64,000 bases of DNA from Chondrus crispus (Eukaryota; Rhodophyta; Florideophyceae; Gigartinales; Gigartinaceae): positions 186,001 to 250,000 of the forward strand of contig NW_005179015.1 of NCBI RefSeq assembly GCF_000350225.1. The letters are read 5' to 3'. Shown piece by piece: positions 34,501-46,855 of this stretch. Below the pieces are notes generated by a model. It saw only the letters and a program-made list of their open reading frames with translations. It had not been told where the DNA came from and ran no database searches. Within the stretch, counting starts at the first letter, position 1; every line of letters starts with the position of its first letter. The position numbers and the translations under genes are program-made.

Positions 34501-37310
34501 TCGTCTATCATTGGCGAATCTTCGGGCTACTAAAACTTTTCATAGAGAAAAAAGTGGACCCTCGTACGCAGAGAAAACACGGAAAGTCGAGAACAGGTTA
34601 TGTTTCGTTTGTGCGAAACCCAACTGCATAGCACGTAACCATTACAACAAGCCTTACGTCGACAGCAAGGAATCGCACTATCATAAGAAAAACTGATAGT
34701 TCCGCTAGATGACCTCGGCGCATCAGTGGAAAAAGTACAGCCCACATGCGTAAGGAAACCAATGAAAAACTACAAAAAAATGACGACACACAAAAAACAC
34801 AAAAACGATATGAAACTGTAGATCAAAATCACCGAGTAAAGAAAATGAATCTCTTAAACTATGCACATTCTCGCCTTACAGAAAAATGAGAAGATCACAG
34901 AGGCAAAGCGTACAACTTTACAAGGGAAGGGCAGGAAGTTCTACAGCCAACTTCTCATGTAACATCCTCGTGGATAGTGGCTGCTAAGAAATAGTAATTT
35001 CAAAGAAATATGCAGAGAAATTGAAATTAAAAGTAGAACTATGAGACGTAACACTAGTTCCAATGGAACGGTGTTACGAGAATATAAACATACGGATTGG
35101 AGAAGCTACCATCAACGTACGGCCATACGTAGTGGACTAGATTGCGCACGACTTAATCCTAGGCAAGGCGTGGCTATCTGAAGCCAACCGAATAATCAAC
35201 TAGAAAGATATCCGCATGCCCCTCAAAGAAAGATCTAGATTAGTACCTCTGGACGCAGAGGCTCCTCAACATGGAGAATACCTCCGTAAATTCATATTGA
35301 CGAGTAAGCAGTTCGTGAGACTAGCAATAGAGTATGATATATCATGTATTGATAAAAAACAGTAAAGAAAATGAAAAGAAAGAACAGGGGAAGGTCCTGA
35401 AGCGCTTAAAATGAAAAGCTAAAGTTATCATAGGGGAAATACAAGGATCTATTTCCCAAAGAGTTACAGTAAATATAGCCGCGAAAAGAATCAGTAGAAA
35501 GGAGTATTGATTTGGAGAAAGATGCAAAACCCAAGATGGGTCCAATCTATAAACTTGCAAGGAAAGAACTTGAAGAGATGAAAAATCAGATTGAAGAGGC
35601 TCTATTTGTATGGTTAATCAGACCAAATATATATGCGCTTGGGGAAGTCCAGTACTATTTAAACGAAAGAAGGACGGAGGTTTTCGACTGCGCATTCACT
35701 ACAGAGCATGGAATAATCGGAAAATTAAGAATCACGTTCCATTACCAATGACTGATGAGAAATACGATCAAGTGAGCGGAATAAAATACTTCTCTACAAT
35801 TGATCTAAGATAGACACATCATCAGATACGGCTTTAAGAGTCAGATAAAGAGACAAATTCATTTAGAACAAGGTAGGGACAGTACGAATATTTGGTGACT
35901 CCGTTTGGTCTCACGGGAGCACCAGGATGTTTTCAAACATTTACGAACAACATATTTAGGCCCTATTTATATAAATGTGTTCTTGCATATCTTGACCATA
36001 TAGTTGTTTACAGCAGAACCGATGAAGAGCACGTGAAACACCTGAAAACAGTATTAGGCCCATTGAAAGAACACAAGCTCTATGGGAACCTATCGAAGTG
36101 TACATTTCTCTCTCAGAGTATCGATTACTTAGGACATGTCATCAGCAAAGATGTTATTCAAGTAAATCCGAAGAAATTTGAAGCAATGAAGAAGTGGGCA
36201 GCACCACAAACTGTAGTACAAGTCCAAAGCTTTCCGGGACTGTGTAATGACTACCGAAAGATTGAAAAGGATTTGCAATAATCGCAACTCCATTGTCAAA
36301 CCTCTCTACCAAAATGTTCCCTTGAGGTGTACAAAAGATCAGGCTTTAAACTTTAAAGAACTACAGCAAATATTCACACAATCACCAGTTCTGAGATCTG
36401 CAGATCATAATCTACCATATCAGCTCACTGCAGACGCCTCTCAAACAGGTTTCGGAGCGGTATTAACCCAAACCGACGACTCGGGATGTTGTCCTGTAGC
36501 ATACGCTTCTAGAAAACTTAATCCAGCAGAACAGTGATATAGTAAACATTATCGATAGCTCTTAGATATTATTTACGCCCTTCATACATAGAGACCATAG
36601 TTAAATGGTTCCAAGGTCAAGATAATGACTGATCACCATCCAGTAAAATGTCTGGACACAGAGAAATCGTTATCCATCAGACAAACGAGGTGGGTCGAGT
36701 TCATGCAATAATTCGATTACTCTCGTGATTATATCAAGGGAAAATCGAACATAGTCGCGGATGCACTATTTCGACAGTATAGAGCAGTACATAATGCATC
36801 ATCAAATATAGTAAAGCTGTTATTAGCATTTACAATGTTGAATGTAAGTCCATATACACTACAGAGTCTCGAAGAAGATTATCAATACGACGAATCTTTC
36901 AGAGAACTATTTGAGAATCCTATAGAACCATATACAAAAACAGGAAAACGATTGTATTCAGAGCAACGGCTATGCATACCAAAAGGAGAACTCCGAAAGA
37001 CCATATTACAAAGCAATGATGAATCTTTAGTTGGTTCGCATAAAGAAAGTAACAAAACGGATTCGCTTAAAATGTAGGCATTATTATTGACCAGCGATGA
37101 AGAAGGATATCCAGAATTATATGAGAAAATGTCTCAAGTGCCAAGAGGCAAAGACTTCCGCTCAGAACCAGTTAGGAAACCTTAGACCGTTTCCAGCACC
37201 AACTAATAAATGGAAAATCATTTCAATGGACTTCATATTCGATTTACCTAAAACAGCAGACGGTAAAACCGAATTATGGTCGTGGCAGATGAACTATCAA
37301 AACGAACACA
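34501..37310 (+). mobile_element. Second gypsy element, zinc knuckle to integrase
   Basis: This fossil continues from 28882. It has a CCHC-like knuckle (CFVCAKPNCIARNHY), a protease region (about 34960-35200), reverse transcriptase (about 35510-36280), RNase H (TADASQTGFGAVL), an integrase zinc finger (CLKCQEAKTSAQNQ) and the start of the integrase core (FISMDFIFDLPKT-like). It ends abruptly where an LTR-A fragment begins. It carries more than ten breaks and is the oldest-looking retroelement of the window. Confidence 0.75.
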
Positions 37311-37725
37311 TGTAGCGTAAATCCCCCCAACGGTGGAGGGTGTATGCTCAGTTCGATGAGGACCCGAACGGACGCGAAAACGGGGAAGCACGACCAGCTA
37401 CGAAACCGGGAAGCGGGCCCAGGTAGTGTGGTAGAGCGGGACGGATGAGGACGCGCGCACGCGCGGGCCGATCTACACGTCAACGCCTGGAGCAGCGGTG
37501 GGTGACGTACCAGCGCTGACGGGGGGAGGCGGTTCTTGGCTTGCTCGCGTGCTCGCTCGTCCTCTACCCGCTAGTTCCCGTCTAAACGCGCGCTAAAAGG
37601 AAGGCGCGCTTGTAGAATAAGCTGGAGGACGGACCTTGGCGGAAGGTCGTGGACAAGTCTGTGCTTGTCCCCCTTCGTCGCTGTTGGACCGCACACGTAT
37701 TTAATACGTTTGCATGTCAGATATT
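37311..37725. mobile_element. LTR family A fragment, reversed
   Basis: The fragment starts TGTAGCGTAAATCC and, read on the minus strand, follows the solo LTR of 1745-2354 over roughly 400 bp. Shared anchors are GTAGATCGGCCCGCGCGTGCG, GTACGTCACCCA and GGACAAGCAC. The other end (ACTAGATTTAGATTACAT-type text) is missing, so the LTR is truncated near 37725 where the Harbinger copy B region begins. It cuts the integrase frame of the second gypsy element. Confidence 0.7.
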
Positions 37726-37867
37726 CAGCTCGTCGTCGTAGGCCGCTCATATGCAAAAGTCGTTAATTTTTTCGGAAGGCAAGGGATCTTCGCATATTGG
37801 GGTACATCCAAACGACATGTAACGCCACGCATGCAGAAAAATGGTGTGTTTACCCAAATGTCGTTCA

Positions 37868-39205
37868 TCATTCCAGGTACAGACTATCAACGTAACGGCT
37901 CAGACAAATTTCAATCGCTGAACTCCCCCTCCTCGTCATCAAACAAACCACCAAACCGTCCTTTTCCTCCCTGGTGACCAACGTGCGTTCCATTGCGCGC
38001 GTCCTACACCTTCGATGCGAGGCCTGAGCGCGTTTGCGCTTATTCATGCCGGTTTGTGCTATTTCGTGCAAACGTTTCAAATAACGTTTATACGTTTTAC
38101 CATCACTGTCTCCCAACGGGTGGCACCTGATATGCACATTTGTCAGTGCCATGGTCAAACAAAATATGTCATCGGACCAATCCTCAGCCCAGCTATATTT
38201 GTCAGCGGCTACTGCGCATAGCGTGCTCTGTCTTCCAAAAAAGTTTTCATCTATAATTCGATGAGCCGACTTAGCCCCGTTCTCCCTCTTGTCCGAAATG
38301 TTCAATATGCCTCTCTGTGGTTTCTTCTTGGGAATTATGCTTTCTATTTCACCTTCGATTCCCACGTAGCCTTTGTCCAGTAGCACGCCCTAGCTTTCTT
38401 CGTGCACGTCAACCCCGTTTCCGATGTCGATGATTGCCTTTTCCTCCTCCGATTCTTCAGACAATCAGAATGAAAGCCGTTCACGTCTCTCATTATTTCA
38501 ATGTCACTAACTGATCCTGGATCATGCCGAATTGATCCAATCGGTAGAGCATTAGGAAGAACCGATACTTCAAGCTTGCATCCGTACAATTTTTGTTTCC
38601 CGGAAAATACTTTTCGACTCCTCAAGCGAGCCTTCTGGATGAAAACTTTGGAAAACCCTCACGTCGTTTGCGTAGCGGCATATCTTGTAATTTTCGAAGA
38701 TTTTCTTCCCTCATATAAGCCTGATCATCGAATACCGGCGCTCGTAGAATGTGACAAACTGGACGTAAGCATGTTCCGAAAGAATTTTAATAATCTTGAT
38801 GACTCATTTTTCGAACGTCGATGCCTTCATTCCAAAAAGATATGCCATTATGTCCCATTTGCTTCCATGCGTCAGTATGGTGACGCCATAAAAAACAAAT
38901 CCTTCGCATGGATGGGATTTGCTTCCTCGTCCAATGTTGCAGTTTTGGCGTACGTGTTCGGCCACATTGTTGTAAATAGACATGAACTCATTCAGAGTAA
39001 AATTTGTCATGTCCATGATGGCTTGATTGCCGTTTTCCACGAAAAATTTGTCAATAATGGGAGAGTCACTTTGGTGCCCGTCCTCACTCTCCGAAAGGCT
39101 TCCGAGCTCGTCAAAAATGTCGAGCTTCTCTGGCCGTAGTGCGGCCTGTTCCCCAAGCATCTGGACTGCTGCAGCAGGATCGGCTCTTTTGAGTAAGTGT
39201 GTCAT
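37868..39205 (-). pseudogene. Harbinger-type DDE transposase, copy B
   Basis: This gene has the same family and layout as the gene at 995-2689. The N-terminus from the ATG at 39203-39205 has a leader, then MTNFTLNEFMSIYNN. The middle has YANDV (first catalytic D), FSGKQKLYGCKLEVSVLPN and PGSVSDIEIM. The end has LLDKGYVG (second D), IDENFFGR (E) and a basic tail (YKRYLKRLHE...KRKRAQASHRR). Three frames are used in turn, so there are at least two frameshifts and some stops. It diverges clearly from copy A, so the two are not recent duplicates. Confidence 0.75.
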
Positions 39206-39691
39206 GATGGACGATCGCGATGGATGAGAAGAGCAGAGGATTGGATTGCTTTCTGTGTGAAGACGTGGGCAGAAGTCTCCAGTAAGGGAGAACAGACAGT
39301 GCATGAATTTTCGTGTGATCCGTACATGGGCCCCAATTTAAGGCTTACTTCCATAATAAGATAGAATTGTATGTGCGCGCCATGGCCGAGTAGCGTTTGC
39401 TCTGCTTCGCGAGAAAACGAAGATACTTCTGATGAGATTGTGTCTTTTCGTTCAATGGGGACCAACGCGGAGAATGAACACTCTGGTGGAGAGGGACAGT
39501 TCTGCTTTCAGCTTTGTTGTGTCCCAGTTAAAGATTATTGAACTACGATATTCCCCTGCAACTCTGTAATTTCGATGTCAATCTGCAACAAACTGGGGTG
39601 AGTCCTACTACACGATTCGTGTGAGGTTGCGCAACACGGTGCATTTTGGATCATTTGGCAGTCTATGAATGGTTCGTCCTCCGCTTTTTAC

Positions 39692-40629
39692 TGTTGTAAT
39701 TCTACGACCACATGCAGACACGCACGACACACAACGACAGGTTTGACACGTATAAAATCGAAAACACTCTGCGTGACGAGCTGAGCAAGTTTGTTTTCAA
39801 CGTGTACACGTGTAATTTCTGTACACGGTTGCACTCTACAGTACTTCAGGAGCAAGTTTGGTTTTCAATGTGTACACGTGTGAAATATGTACACGGTTGC
39901 GGTGTACAGTACAATCTGAGCATGTTTCATTTTCTCCGCCCGACACGTGTATGACCTGGACACATGTCCTCAATACACTGTGGGACGCGTACAGTACACC
40001 TGCAGTCTTACAGACAAAGTGTAGAACATTGGTGGCGGGTGCCTGGCACGTGCCAAAGGTTTACAGCGTCCATGGAGTGCAGCACGGGTACAGCAGGACA
40101 CAAAGATACCGTTGCGCGAGTTTTGAATTCGTAAGGCAAAATGTGCACTGTTGTAATTGACAGTGGACAGGACCTCACGAGAGATTCAGATTCATAAGGC
40201 AGCGTGTGCGCTGTAAACAGTCCTTGCAGGATTGATTTGAATTCGTAAGGCAACGTGTGAGCTGTAAACGTGCCTTACGGATTTGTGCCACGCTGGATTT
40301 CGAATAGTAAGGGAATTTGTGCTTTGCTGTGCTTTGTTGTACTGCCTTACTAATTTCTCCGTCATGACAGTGGTAATTCGTAAGGCGGTTTTCTGTTATG
40401 TTTGTTGGGCCATCGCCAGTTTGGCTGGGTAGCAAGACGGGCACATGTGTTAGAGCCAGTACATTTGTAGTATGTGTGTCGTAGTCTTTGGTAGTAGAAT
40501 TCTAGAAGATTGCAGAAGTGTATAAGTAGTGCCAGAAGTTGGGGACTCAAAGTAAATCGGTACCCAATCCTTCAACTTCACCTCATCAACCGTCCTTCGA
40601 ATCCCCTTCGCCCCGCTGACCTACCATTA
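39692..40629. mobile_element. Solo-LTR-like insertion in the left MULE repeat
   Basis: The 938-bp insertion is flanked by TTTAC at 39687-39691 and 40630-40634. The uninterrupted partner repeat on the right shows the empty site. It begins TGTTGTAATTC and ends CTACCATTA, so its 3' end is not the usual CA. A TATA-like GTATAAGTAG lies near 40520. It contains two kinds of internal tandem repeat (39780-39920 and 40120-40390). An unusual solo LTR is likeliest, and a non-autonomous element is possible. Confidence 0.55.
39780..40390. repeat. Degenerate tandem repeats inside the insertion
   Basis: The unit AGCAAGTTTGKTTTCAAYGT, followed by GTACACGTGT and TGTACACGGTTGC, occurs twice (about 39782-39845 and 39849-39912). 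The unit GAATTCGTAAGGCAACGTGTG, then GCTGTAAAC, occurs about three times between 40120 and 40275, with a fourth trace near 40375. Confidence 0.6.
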
Positions 40630-40960
40630 TTTACGGCAGTTGATTGGCTCCTCTCCTATTTCTCATATCAAGGTCTGGAGTATGATAATGATACCATCCG
40701 ACCAATAGCTGACCGTCGTCCCCTATTTAGTGCTGAGGTGCCTGAGAAAGTAAATATTTTATAGTTTTATACCATCAACCCTCGAGTCATCCCTGTTGTA
40801 GCCCATGACGCAGGGGCGTGACTATTTTGCAACTGCAGAGCGCACCTTGTTTCAAAACAAGGCGCGCACCAGATCCTCACCTCATCAAAGCCCCACCCGC
40901 TCCGTCCCGTCCCCTCACTGCCTTTGCCGTCCTCCGTCCCCACCGTACCCGTCCCCGACG

Positions 40961-41404
40961 CCGCCTCGTCCTTTCGTCGAGTTCCCGGCCGTTCCCGCAC
41001 TTCGGTTCCCACTTTTCTGTCATCTTCTTTCCTCCTTATCTGCCATCCATACTGTTCTTTCTCCGGCGTACCCGTATCCGCAGACCCTACGCCCGGTTCC
41101 CACCGTTCCCGCTTTCCCGTCCCCGCCGTTCCCGTTTCTGCCTTTTCCGCCACATGTTTCCTTCCTCCGCTCCGTCCTCTGTTGTGGTGCCCAACTATTT
41201 GCACACTCACACAATTTTGCCTCCAGCTCCCCACGGCTATCAGACGACTCCTCCCTACTCCGTGTATGGCTGCCGCATAGCTTTTCCTCTGCCCACTTTT
41301 CTCTCTCGCTAGCCCACAAAATTTTGCACGCCTCCATCATGCCGTTGCGGACTTAATATTCACGCGAGGAGCGCGTATTAGCAACCATAGATCGATTCAG
41401 GAAC
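40961..41404. other. Pyrimidine-rich non-coding stretch
   Basis: The stretch is rich in C and T on the plus strand (CCCGTCCCCG, TTCCCG runs). The long open frames across it come from this bias and have no protein character. It is the likely untranslated leader between the MULE end and the Ulp1 frame. Confidence 0.5.
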
Positions 41405-42355
41405 TTGGGGATTTTCGAGACTGACACATCAGCAGTCGAAGAACGAATTATATGGCACTTCCTGAACTATACTGCGGAGAGAGAGGAGCGGGACACTGGG
41501 CCGGAATTTTGGTATCGTCACATTTGGGAAGACAGCTGGGCGCGGACTATTCTCTTATTTGCTGTGATCAGAAGCATGGTTCTGCTCTGCAGCTATATTG
41601 TTGCTACATCAGCTATTGCGGAGCACATCCAAAAATCGGCATCAAATCGCAACGGAACACTTGCACACACCGCGACGGATCAGGGCAACACGCACGTGTC
41701 ATAGATTCGAGCCCTTCTTGAACAGCCTGAAGCAGTTTCTACTCGTGTGATGATCATTCCGTACTGTATGGACAACCATTGGGGCATGATCGTGGCTGTT
41801 CTATAACATGAGCTATGGGGGCCCGAGGACTCACTTGGCAGTGTGTTATTGGGTGACAGCCTTTCGATGGCTCCTCCGCGTTGCGGCGTTCTGAGTGCTT
41901 CTCGAACCAACATGTCTGTGGCTCTGCCGAACATTAAATGGACGAAACCGATGGAAAACTACATGACGCACAGTTCTTTTCTCGGGTTGAGGAAACAGAA
42001 ATACTCCTAGAGCTGCGGTTTTTATGTTTTAGCCGCGCTGTAGCAAGCCGCGAAAGACCCGGGGAGTTTTACGCATGGTAACAATATGAAGTACTATTCC
42101 CCTGCGTTGACTAATAAAATTCGTTCTACTGCAATTCACGAATGCTTCAGGATGGTACTGACGTTGATAAAGAAACGTGGCAGCGTTGTGTCTACTGCAT
42201 GGATAAAATTGGACCACGAAATGATCGTGATGGTGCGAGAAGGGTGGCCGGCGTTAGCCTGTCGTTCGCCGCGCAAGCCGGCAGCTATCGAACTGCACAG
42301 CTTCAAGGACGGGGTCCGAAAATATGCTTCAAGCAATTGCGGGAATTGGAAATAG
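41405..42355 (+). pseudogene. Ulp1-like (C48) cysteine protease relic
   Basis: Ulp1/SENP proteases remove SUMO-type modifiers. A single frame carries the family's signature order: a hydrophobic strand and His in IIPYCMDNHWGMIVAV (about 41750-41800), Asp in LGDSLS (about 41850), and the nucleophile Cys in SCGFYVLAAL (about 42010-42040), followed by helical text. In-frame stops occur after HVS, after AVL, and on either side of the Cys motif (after QKYS, after AAL), but there is no frameshift. All three catalytic residues are still encoded. It sits at the left inside the Mutator-like element, as in the Ulp1-bearing MULEs of plants. Confidence 0.7.
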
Positions 42356-43375
42356 TTGCTGTGGAGGCTGACGGTCTGCCACGCAAAGTACGATCTCTGG
42401 CCTCCAGTGGAAGTGTACCAGGTGTCACCAAAGCAGAAACGGACTCTGCGTCGGAATCAGATTCACATGAATCCGTAATAGACCTCATCGACGATCACGA
42501 AAACAACATGTACTGGAGGACAGTCACGGGGGTGTCAATAAAATTCAGCCATGCGGATCATGATAATGATGGCGAAATAAAAGGAACGAAACGCGAGGGG
42601 GACGACTCGGGCATTTTTTCCGACGAAGAAATCACACGTTTCGAATCCAAAGCCGCCGGCGCTACTCCTGCAAAACGAAATTATCCCGCTCTACAGTCGA
42701 CACGTTCGCCCTCGCCCATCACACCCCGCGTGTCGCCGGGGAGGCGCAGGAATGTCCAGTCACCGTTTTTGTGGTCCGATGATGACAACGAGCGCCCTAG
42801 TTCGAGGCGTATCTGGGTTGACGCCGAAAATGAAGATGCGTTTACTGGGGGGGACACAACGCGAGATTTTTGAACGACTGAATACTGACCTAGCTTCATT
42901 TATGGCGGTGCTTGGTTCGTTCAGCGATGCATACGGCCCATACAAGCACACTGTCGACGCGTCTCGCAAGATTCCTATCATCGGTGTACGCTTTCGCTAT
43001 TTGCACCACCGTCTAAAATGTGAGGCATCGCTGTATTCCCGCTTACGTCACGAAGGAACTGGTTGGGATGTATCTAGTAACCTATGTCATGTTCATGACG
43101 TCGAAATGATCACGCCTACTGCCGTCGCGTCGAGGAAGGCGTTTTTCCAGACCTATCTGAGCACATTTCTATCGTTGCGCACTGCAGGACGTTCTGTATC
43201 AAGAGGTGTGAATGCTCCTGGCGTTGGGGAGGTGCATGAAGAGATGAAAAGCGCGAGTAAAGACGCACCCGGGTCTATAGGTTCTGCACACATTGTGGCA
43301 CCTCAGACAAATATATGTGCTGTAACCACTTTTCGCGAGCACGGAAGCCAAAATATCACACGCCGGGCACGGTAG
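42142..43375 (+). pseudogene. Unrecognised acidic protein in the MULE
   Basis: The frame 42142-42873 encodes an acidic, Ser/Asp-rich region (DSASESDSHESVIDLIDDHE; GIFSDEEITRFES). The overlapping frame 42752-43375 then gives a more folded-looking part (IFERLNTDLASFMAVLG; WDVSSNLCHVHDVEM). A frameshift probably links them in the original gene. There is no family match. It lies between the protease and the transposase and could be the C-terminal extension of the Ulp1 protein. Confidence 0.4.
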
Positions 43376-43659
43376 TACGAATAGTACTAACAGATAGGGG
43401 GAGACGAGAGGCGGAAACCCAGAACGTTTATAAGCCGTAGAGCGAGTCTGTGAGTGCAAGTGGTTTAGATGACGTCGTGCCCGGAAACTGTACTCCTCAG
43501 CCGTTGCGTGGTCCTGGGGATGTTCGCTCCCGGTCTGGGGCAGACTCCGTACGACGGGTAACGTAAACGCTAGACGTAGACAGCGCCTCCCTGCCGGCGC
43601 TTTTCACATGGACGGATGAGGGGGAAGATGATGATCAAGGGGGTGATGAGGTCGCAGCT
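43376..43659. other. Spacer, no gene seen
   Basis: A short stretch between the acidic frame and the transposase relic of the MULE. It shows no recognisable feature. Confidence 0.4.
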
Positions 43660-45556
43660 TTGGGCGAAGACGTCATAACGCCTGTGATACATACTGAACA
43701 AGGCGAAGAAGCTGCTATCGGGGCAGATGTGGTGGTTGCAGTGATAGCAGACGGAGTATCTGAGAACCTCACTGCCCCAGTTGCGGTAGGGGATATCTCT
43801 GATGTCGTCGTTCGCGCGCTGGACAACCCTTCCAGCGATCTACGGAGCACGATACGCGGCTACATCAATACTCTACCGCACAATGCTGTTGGATACGGGG
43901 TTGCAAGATCTGTGAAGCATATCGTGGACTGCATGCGATTCACTTTACACGTCCAAAACTCTAGCTACATTGTAGTCAACTGCGCGGAGCCTAAAGGAGA
44001 TTGTGATGATGGAGACGTGGAGCAGAGACAGGTTCGTGTGCTTCACCGTTCGAGGCAGTTTTGACCTGCAGAATGTGACGATGGCCGCCCTTGGCAGTTC
44101 AATATGCAACTGTACAGCTACATTGCGAAGGTATGGAACACTGGTCCAGGACGACATGAGAATGATGGGGAGTGCAGGGCTTATGGTGTGATATTCTCTC
44201 ACGATGATCACAACCACGCTCCGTCTAAGTATAAACTGCTTCCGTACCTCCCACCTGAAATTATACAGGAAGCATCGTACATGCATAACAAAGTGTTCAT
44301 CAAGCTGGAGGACGTCGTAACGTTTCTGGAAAAGAAGCACAACTTTTTATCGATCGGATGAGACTCCGTCGACGAGTGGACTGGGCGCACAGAAATCGTC
44401 ATCCACTGGAGAGGGACTGTCAGCACCTGGTGCAGACCCTGTTTGATATCCGTAACGAGGATACGGGTTGCCTTTCCTACGTTCAGGCTGATCAGGATTC
44501 TGTTTTGAGGTCGGCTTGTTGGACGTATGCCGAATGGAGACGGGAGTAGGAGCGGTATGATATAATACCAGGCATATGCATCGACTGCAAATGCAGCGGC
44601 ACACAATACTCTATGATACAAGTGACCATAAATGGAAGGACTAGTTCTGGACGTGTTTGCACCTACTTTCTGGGCTTTCTGAGCACCGAGACACTCGATA
44701 GATTCGTTTGTTTCCTTCAATACTTCAAGATAAGCATTCCCGTGGCGACATCGATGATGGTTATGGATTAGCAAGCAGCTTGAATTCGGACGGCGCGCAC
44801 TACTTCCCCTGCATCCTATTTTACACTTGATGAATAGCATGTCAACGAAAACAACTTGCCAATGTTGGGAACTACACCACGAGCATAAGACAGACGCACT
44901 TGGCCAGAGAAATAAATAATGGTCTGCACGTGATAAGGAGGAGCAGTACGGCCGTTAAATTGTTAAGACGTAGGGACACATTCGAGGCAAAGTGCTTTAC
45001 TGCCTTTGCTACAAGAGAGACCACCACACCGCCGGATTGTTTTAAAACACCGTATGGTACGCACGCAACGATCATGATAGACTGCTGCAACAAAACAGCA
45101 TGTGAGCCGAGGTTCTTGTTCCCGGGAAGGGGCTATACAGAGTCTTCCAACGCTATCCACAGGAAACTAATGGTCTGCCGTAAAGTCCTCATACAGGAAG
45201 TGCCGCGGGAAATGAGACGTGTGACTCAAATTGGAATGCGTCTGCGGCGTGCAGAGGAGACACAGGCGTTTTATGCGCTTAACCCAAAGTTGGAGGGAGG
45301 GCAGTTGGGCTATGAGTCCTCGTCAGATCGAGGCTTTCGCAGCTATGTACACACCTTTCTGCTCAAACTCCTCTACAACAGAAGTATGGTCCTTTCCCAG
45401 AACTACAGCATATCAAAAGTTGAAATTATACGTCTACTGCAAACGCTGAAGCTTCATCCTCCCAGTCGACGCACTGCCAGAAATCGTCCTACACAGGCAC
45501 TGCAGACGAATTTTTCTGGCAGAATTTCGGCTGAGGCTCCTGGTACGCAGGCCTAG
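43660..45556 (+). pseudogene. MULE-type transposase relic
   Basis: It has an N-terminal zinc-binding-like region ending in the DHNHA motif (about 44200-44220), typical of the WRKY-GCM1/FAR1-like head of MULE transposases. Then comes a helical linker (PPEIIQEASYMHNKV). The core has YFLGFLSTETLDRFVCFLQY and PVATSMMVMD (about 44660-44770), matching the MULE pattern ending at the second catalytic Asp. The C-terminal part (44900-45556) has RGYTESSNAIHRKLMVCRKV, like the MULE segment after the catalytic Glu. Three frames and several stops make it a dead gene. Confidence 0.6.
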
Positions 45557-45586
45557 ACGGAACCGAATCTGCTGACTTATGCTGCA

Positions 45587-46012
45587 ATGTTCCCCGTGGT
45601 GTGGAGACCTGAAACGGCAATTGCAACCGAAGGGCGGCGAGAGAGCATTTTAAACCGAGACTTGTTGGGCGTCGCCGAAGGGATCGGAGCGCAGAGAGGA
45701 AGGGGAGGGCGGAGGAGGGGCAGGGGTACAGGGAGAGGGCGTGGTAATCGATGGAGGGGGAGTGTCCAAGGGGTCCATCGAGTGTCTGAAAATACAGTTC
45801 AAACGGCGAATCTAACCGCCAGGACAGTTGCCAACAATCACACCGGTTTGGAATTTCAGGGAAGGGAAAATGGAAACGAGGATGAGACGCAGCCAGTTCC
45901 TGCCGCTGGACCTGAACAAGAAATCGAACATGCCGCCCACAGGGATTTGGCGTCTCTCGAGAGCACGTCTGGTCAATCTGTTTCGAAACTTTGCCGAGAA
46001 CAACCAACTTAA
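45587..46012 (+). CDS. Arg/Gly-rich open frame in the MULE
   Basis: The 141-codon frame has a box of RGRGGRRRGRGTGRGRG at about 45693-45755, followed by a polar Gln/Glu-rich tail. RG boxes bind RNA or DNA non-specifically. It may be the C-terminal tail of the transposase displaced by a frameshift, since it lies only 31 bases after that frame. Confidence 0.35.
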   Translation: MFPVVWRPETAIATEGRRESILNRDLLGVAEGIGAQRGRGGRRRGRGTGRGRGNRWRGSVQGVHRVSENTVQTANLTARTVANNHTGLEFQGRENGNEDETQPVPAAGPEQEIEHAAHRDLASLESTSGQSVSKLCREQPT

Positions 46013-46221
46013 TACATATACACAAGCGCCCGGATACGTCGGGACAGTGGCAGGACGGGGGATGGTAACCAGCAATATGCATGTACCTGTAGCGCGTCTC
46101 GTAGCTCGGGAATACCCTGCACGCATGTATCACGTGTCGCAGTAGTGTACGGCGAATGCCTGCATATGCGACCAGCTCTAGGTAATATCACTGGTCAACG
46201 AGTAGCTATTAATGGGCTGTC

Positions 46222-46855
46222 TCACTCATACTGACGATGTGACCAGGCGCTGTGGACAGACCAAGATATTAAACAGGCGAGGTCACTCATGTTACAGGAA
46301 TGGAGGGATAGGAATGCACTGGAAACTGACGAGGGACAAGTGCTCATGGGGTTCAGAGCGGAAGCGCTGCGGAGAAGGAAAATAGGGGAATAAATGGCAG
46401 AAGCAACTGGATTATATTTGGATGAAAGCTTTAGGAATGATATCCAAGAGCAGGAAGCGTCGGAGGTGCGATGGGAATTGGAAAGGCACACTTCCTGGGC
46501 AAACGGCATGGTCCAGATGTTCCGTGCTGCCTCCCAAATGGGGCCTTCCGGGATTTCTCTTCTACAGACTACCTCCACGCGGGGTTAGGAGAGCTGAGCC
46601 GCGGTCGCAATCTCACGCCCGCCAACACCCCCCTCGTCGACACTATTAATTATGATGTTGGAAGGGGGCAGTTCAGCTCATTTGTCCAATCCGTCAGTTG
46701 CCGGCCTGAACGGCGGAAGGGGTACATTAAAGCGGAAGCGGTCCATTTTGGAAGGGCCAGTCTCTCGGCCTGGCGTGCGAGCAGCCGCGGCAAGGACGTG
46801 GGGAAACCATAATCGAAGGGAAGATGCCTATCAGCCTCGCAAGCAACCACAATAA
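46222..46855 (+). pseudogene. Decayed charged coding stretch at the MULE right side
   Basis: One frame shows LWTDQDIKQARSLMLQEWRD, then EATGLYLDESFRNDIQEQEA, and a basic end (LKRKRSILEGP...NHNRREDAYQPRK). It has in-frame stops near 46392, 46588 and shortly after. The helical, charged character suggests a real former gene of the element. Its family is unknown. Confidence 0.35.

Larger units (their letters stand above)
39595..40960 (+). repeat. Left terminal inverted repeat of the MULE, interrupted
   Basis: This is the partner of 48745-49156. Similarity stops at 39691, where a 938-bp insertion begins, and resumes at 40635. After removal of the insertion and one TTTAC, about 420 bp match the right repeat. 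Confidence 0.75.

Noticed and set aside
39782-40390. Regularly spaced repeats considered as a CRISPR array
   Set aside because: Units drift, spacers are not of even length, and the setting is a eukaryotic transposon.
40805-41356. Pro/Ser-rich plus-strand frame of 183 codons
   Set aside because: Produced by a pyrimidine-rich stretch at the end of the MULE inverted repeat. Overlapping frames are equally open.
45489-46133. Minus-strand 214-codon frame
   Set aside because: It is antisense to the MULE RG-rich region and has no motif of its own.
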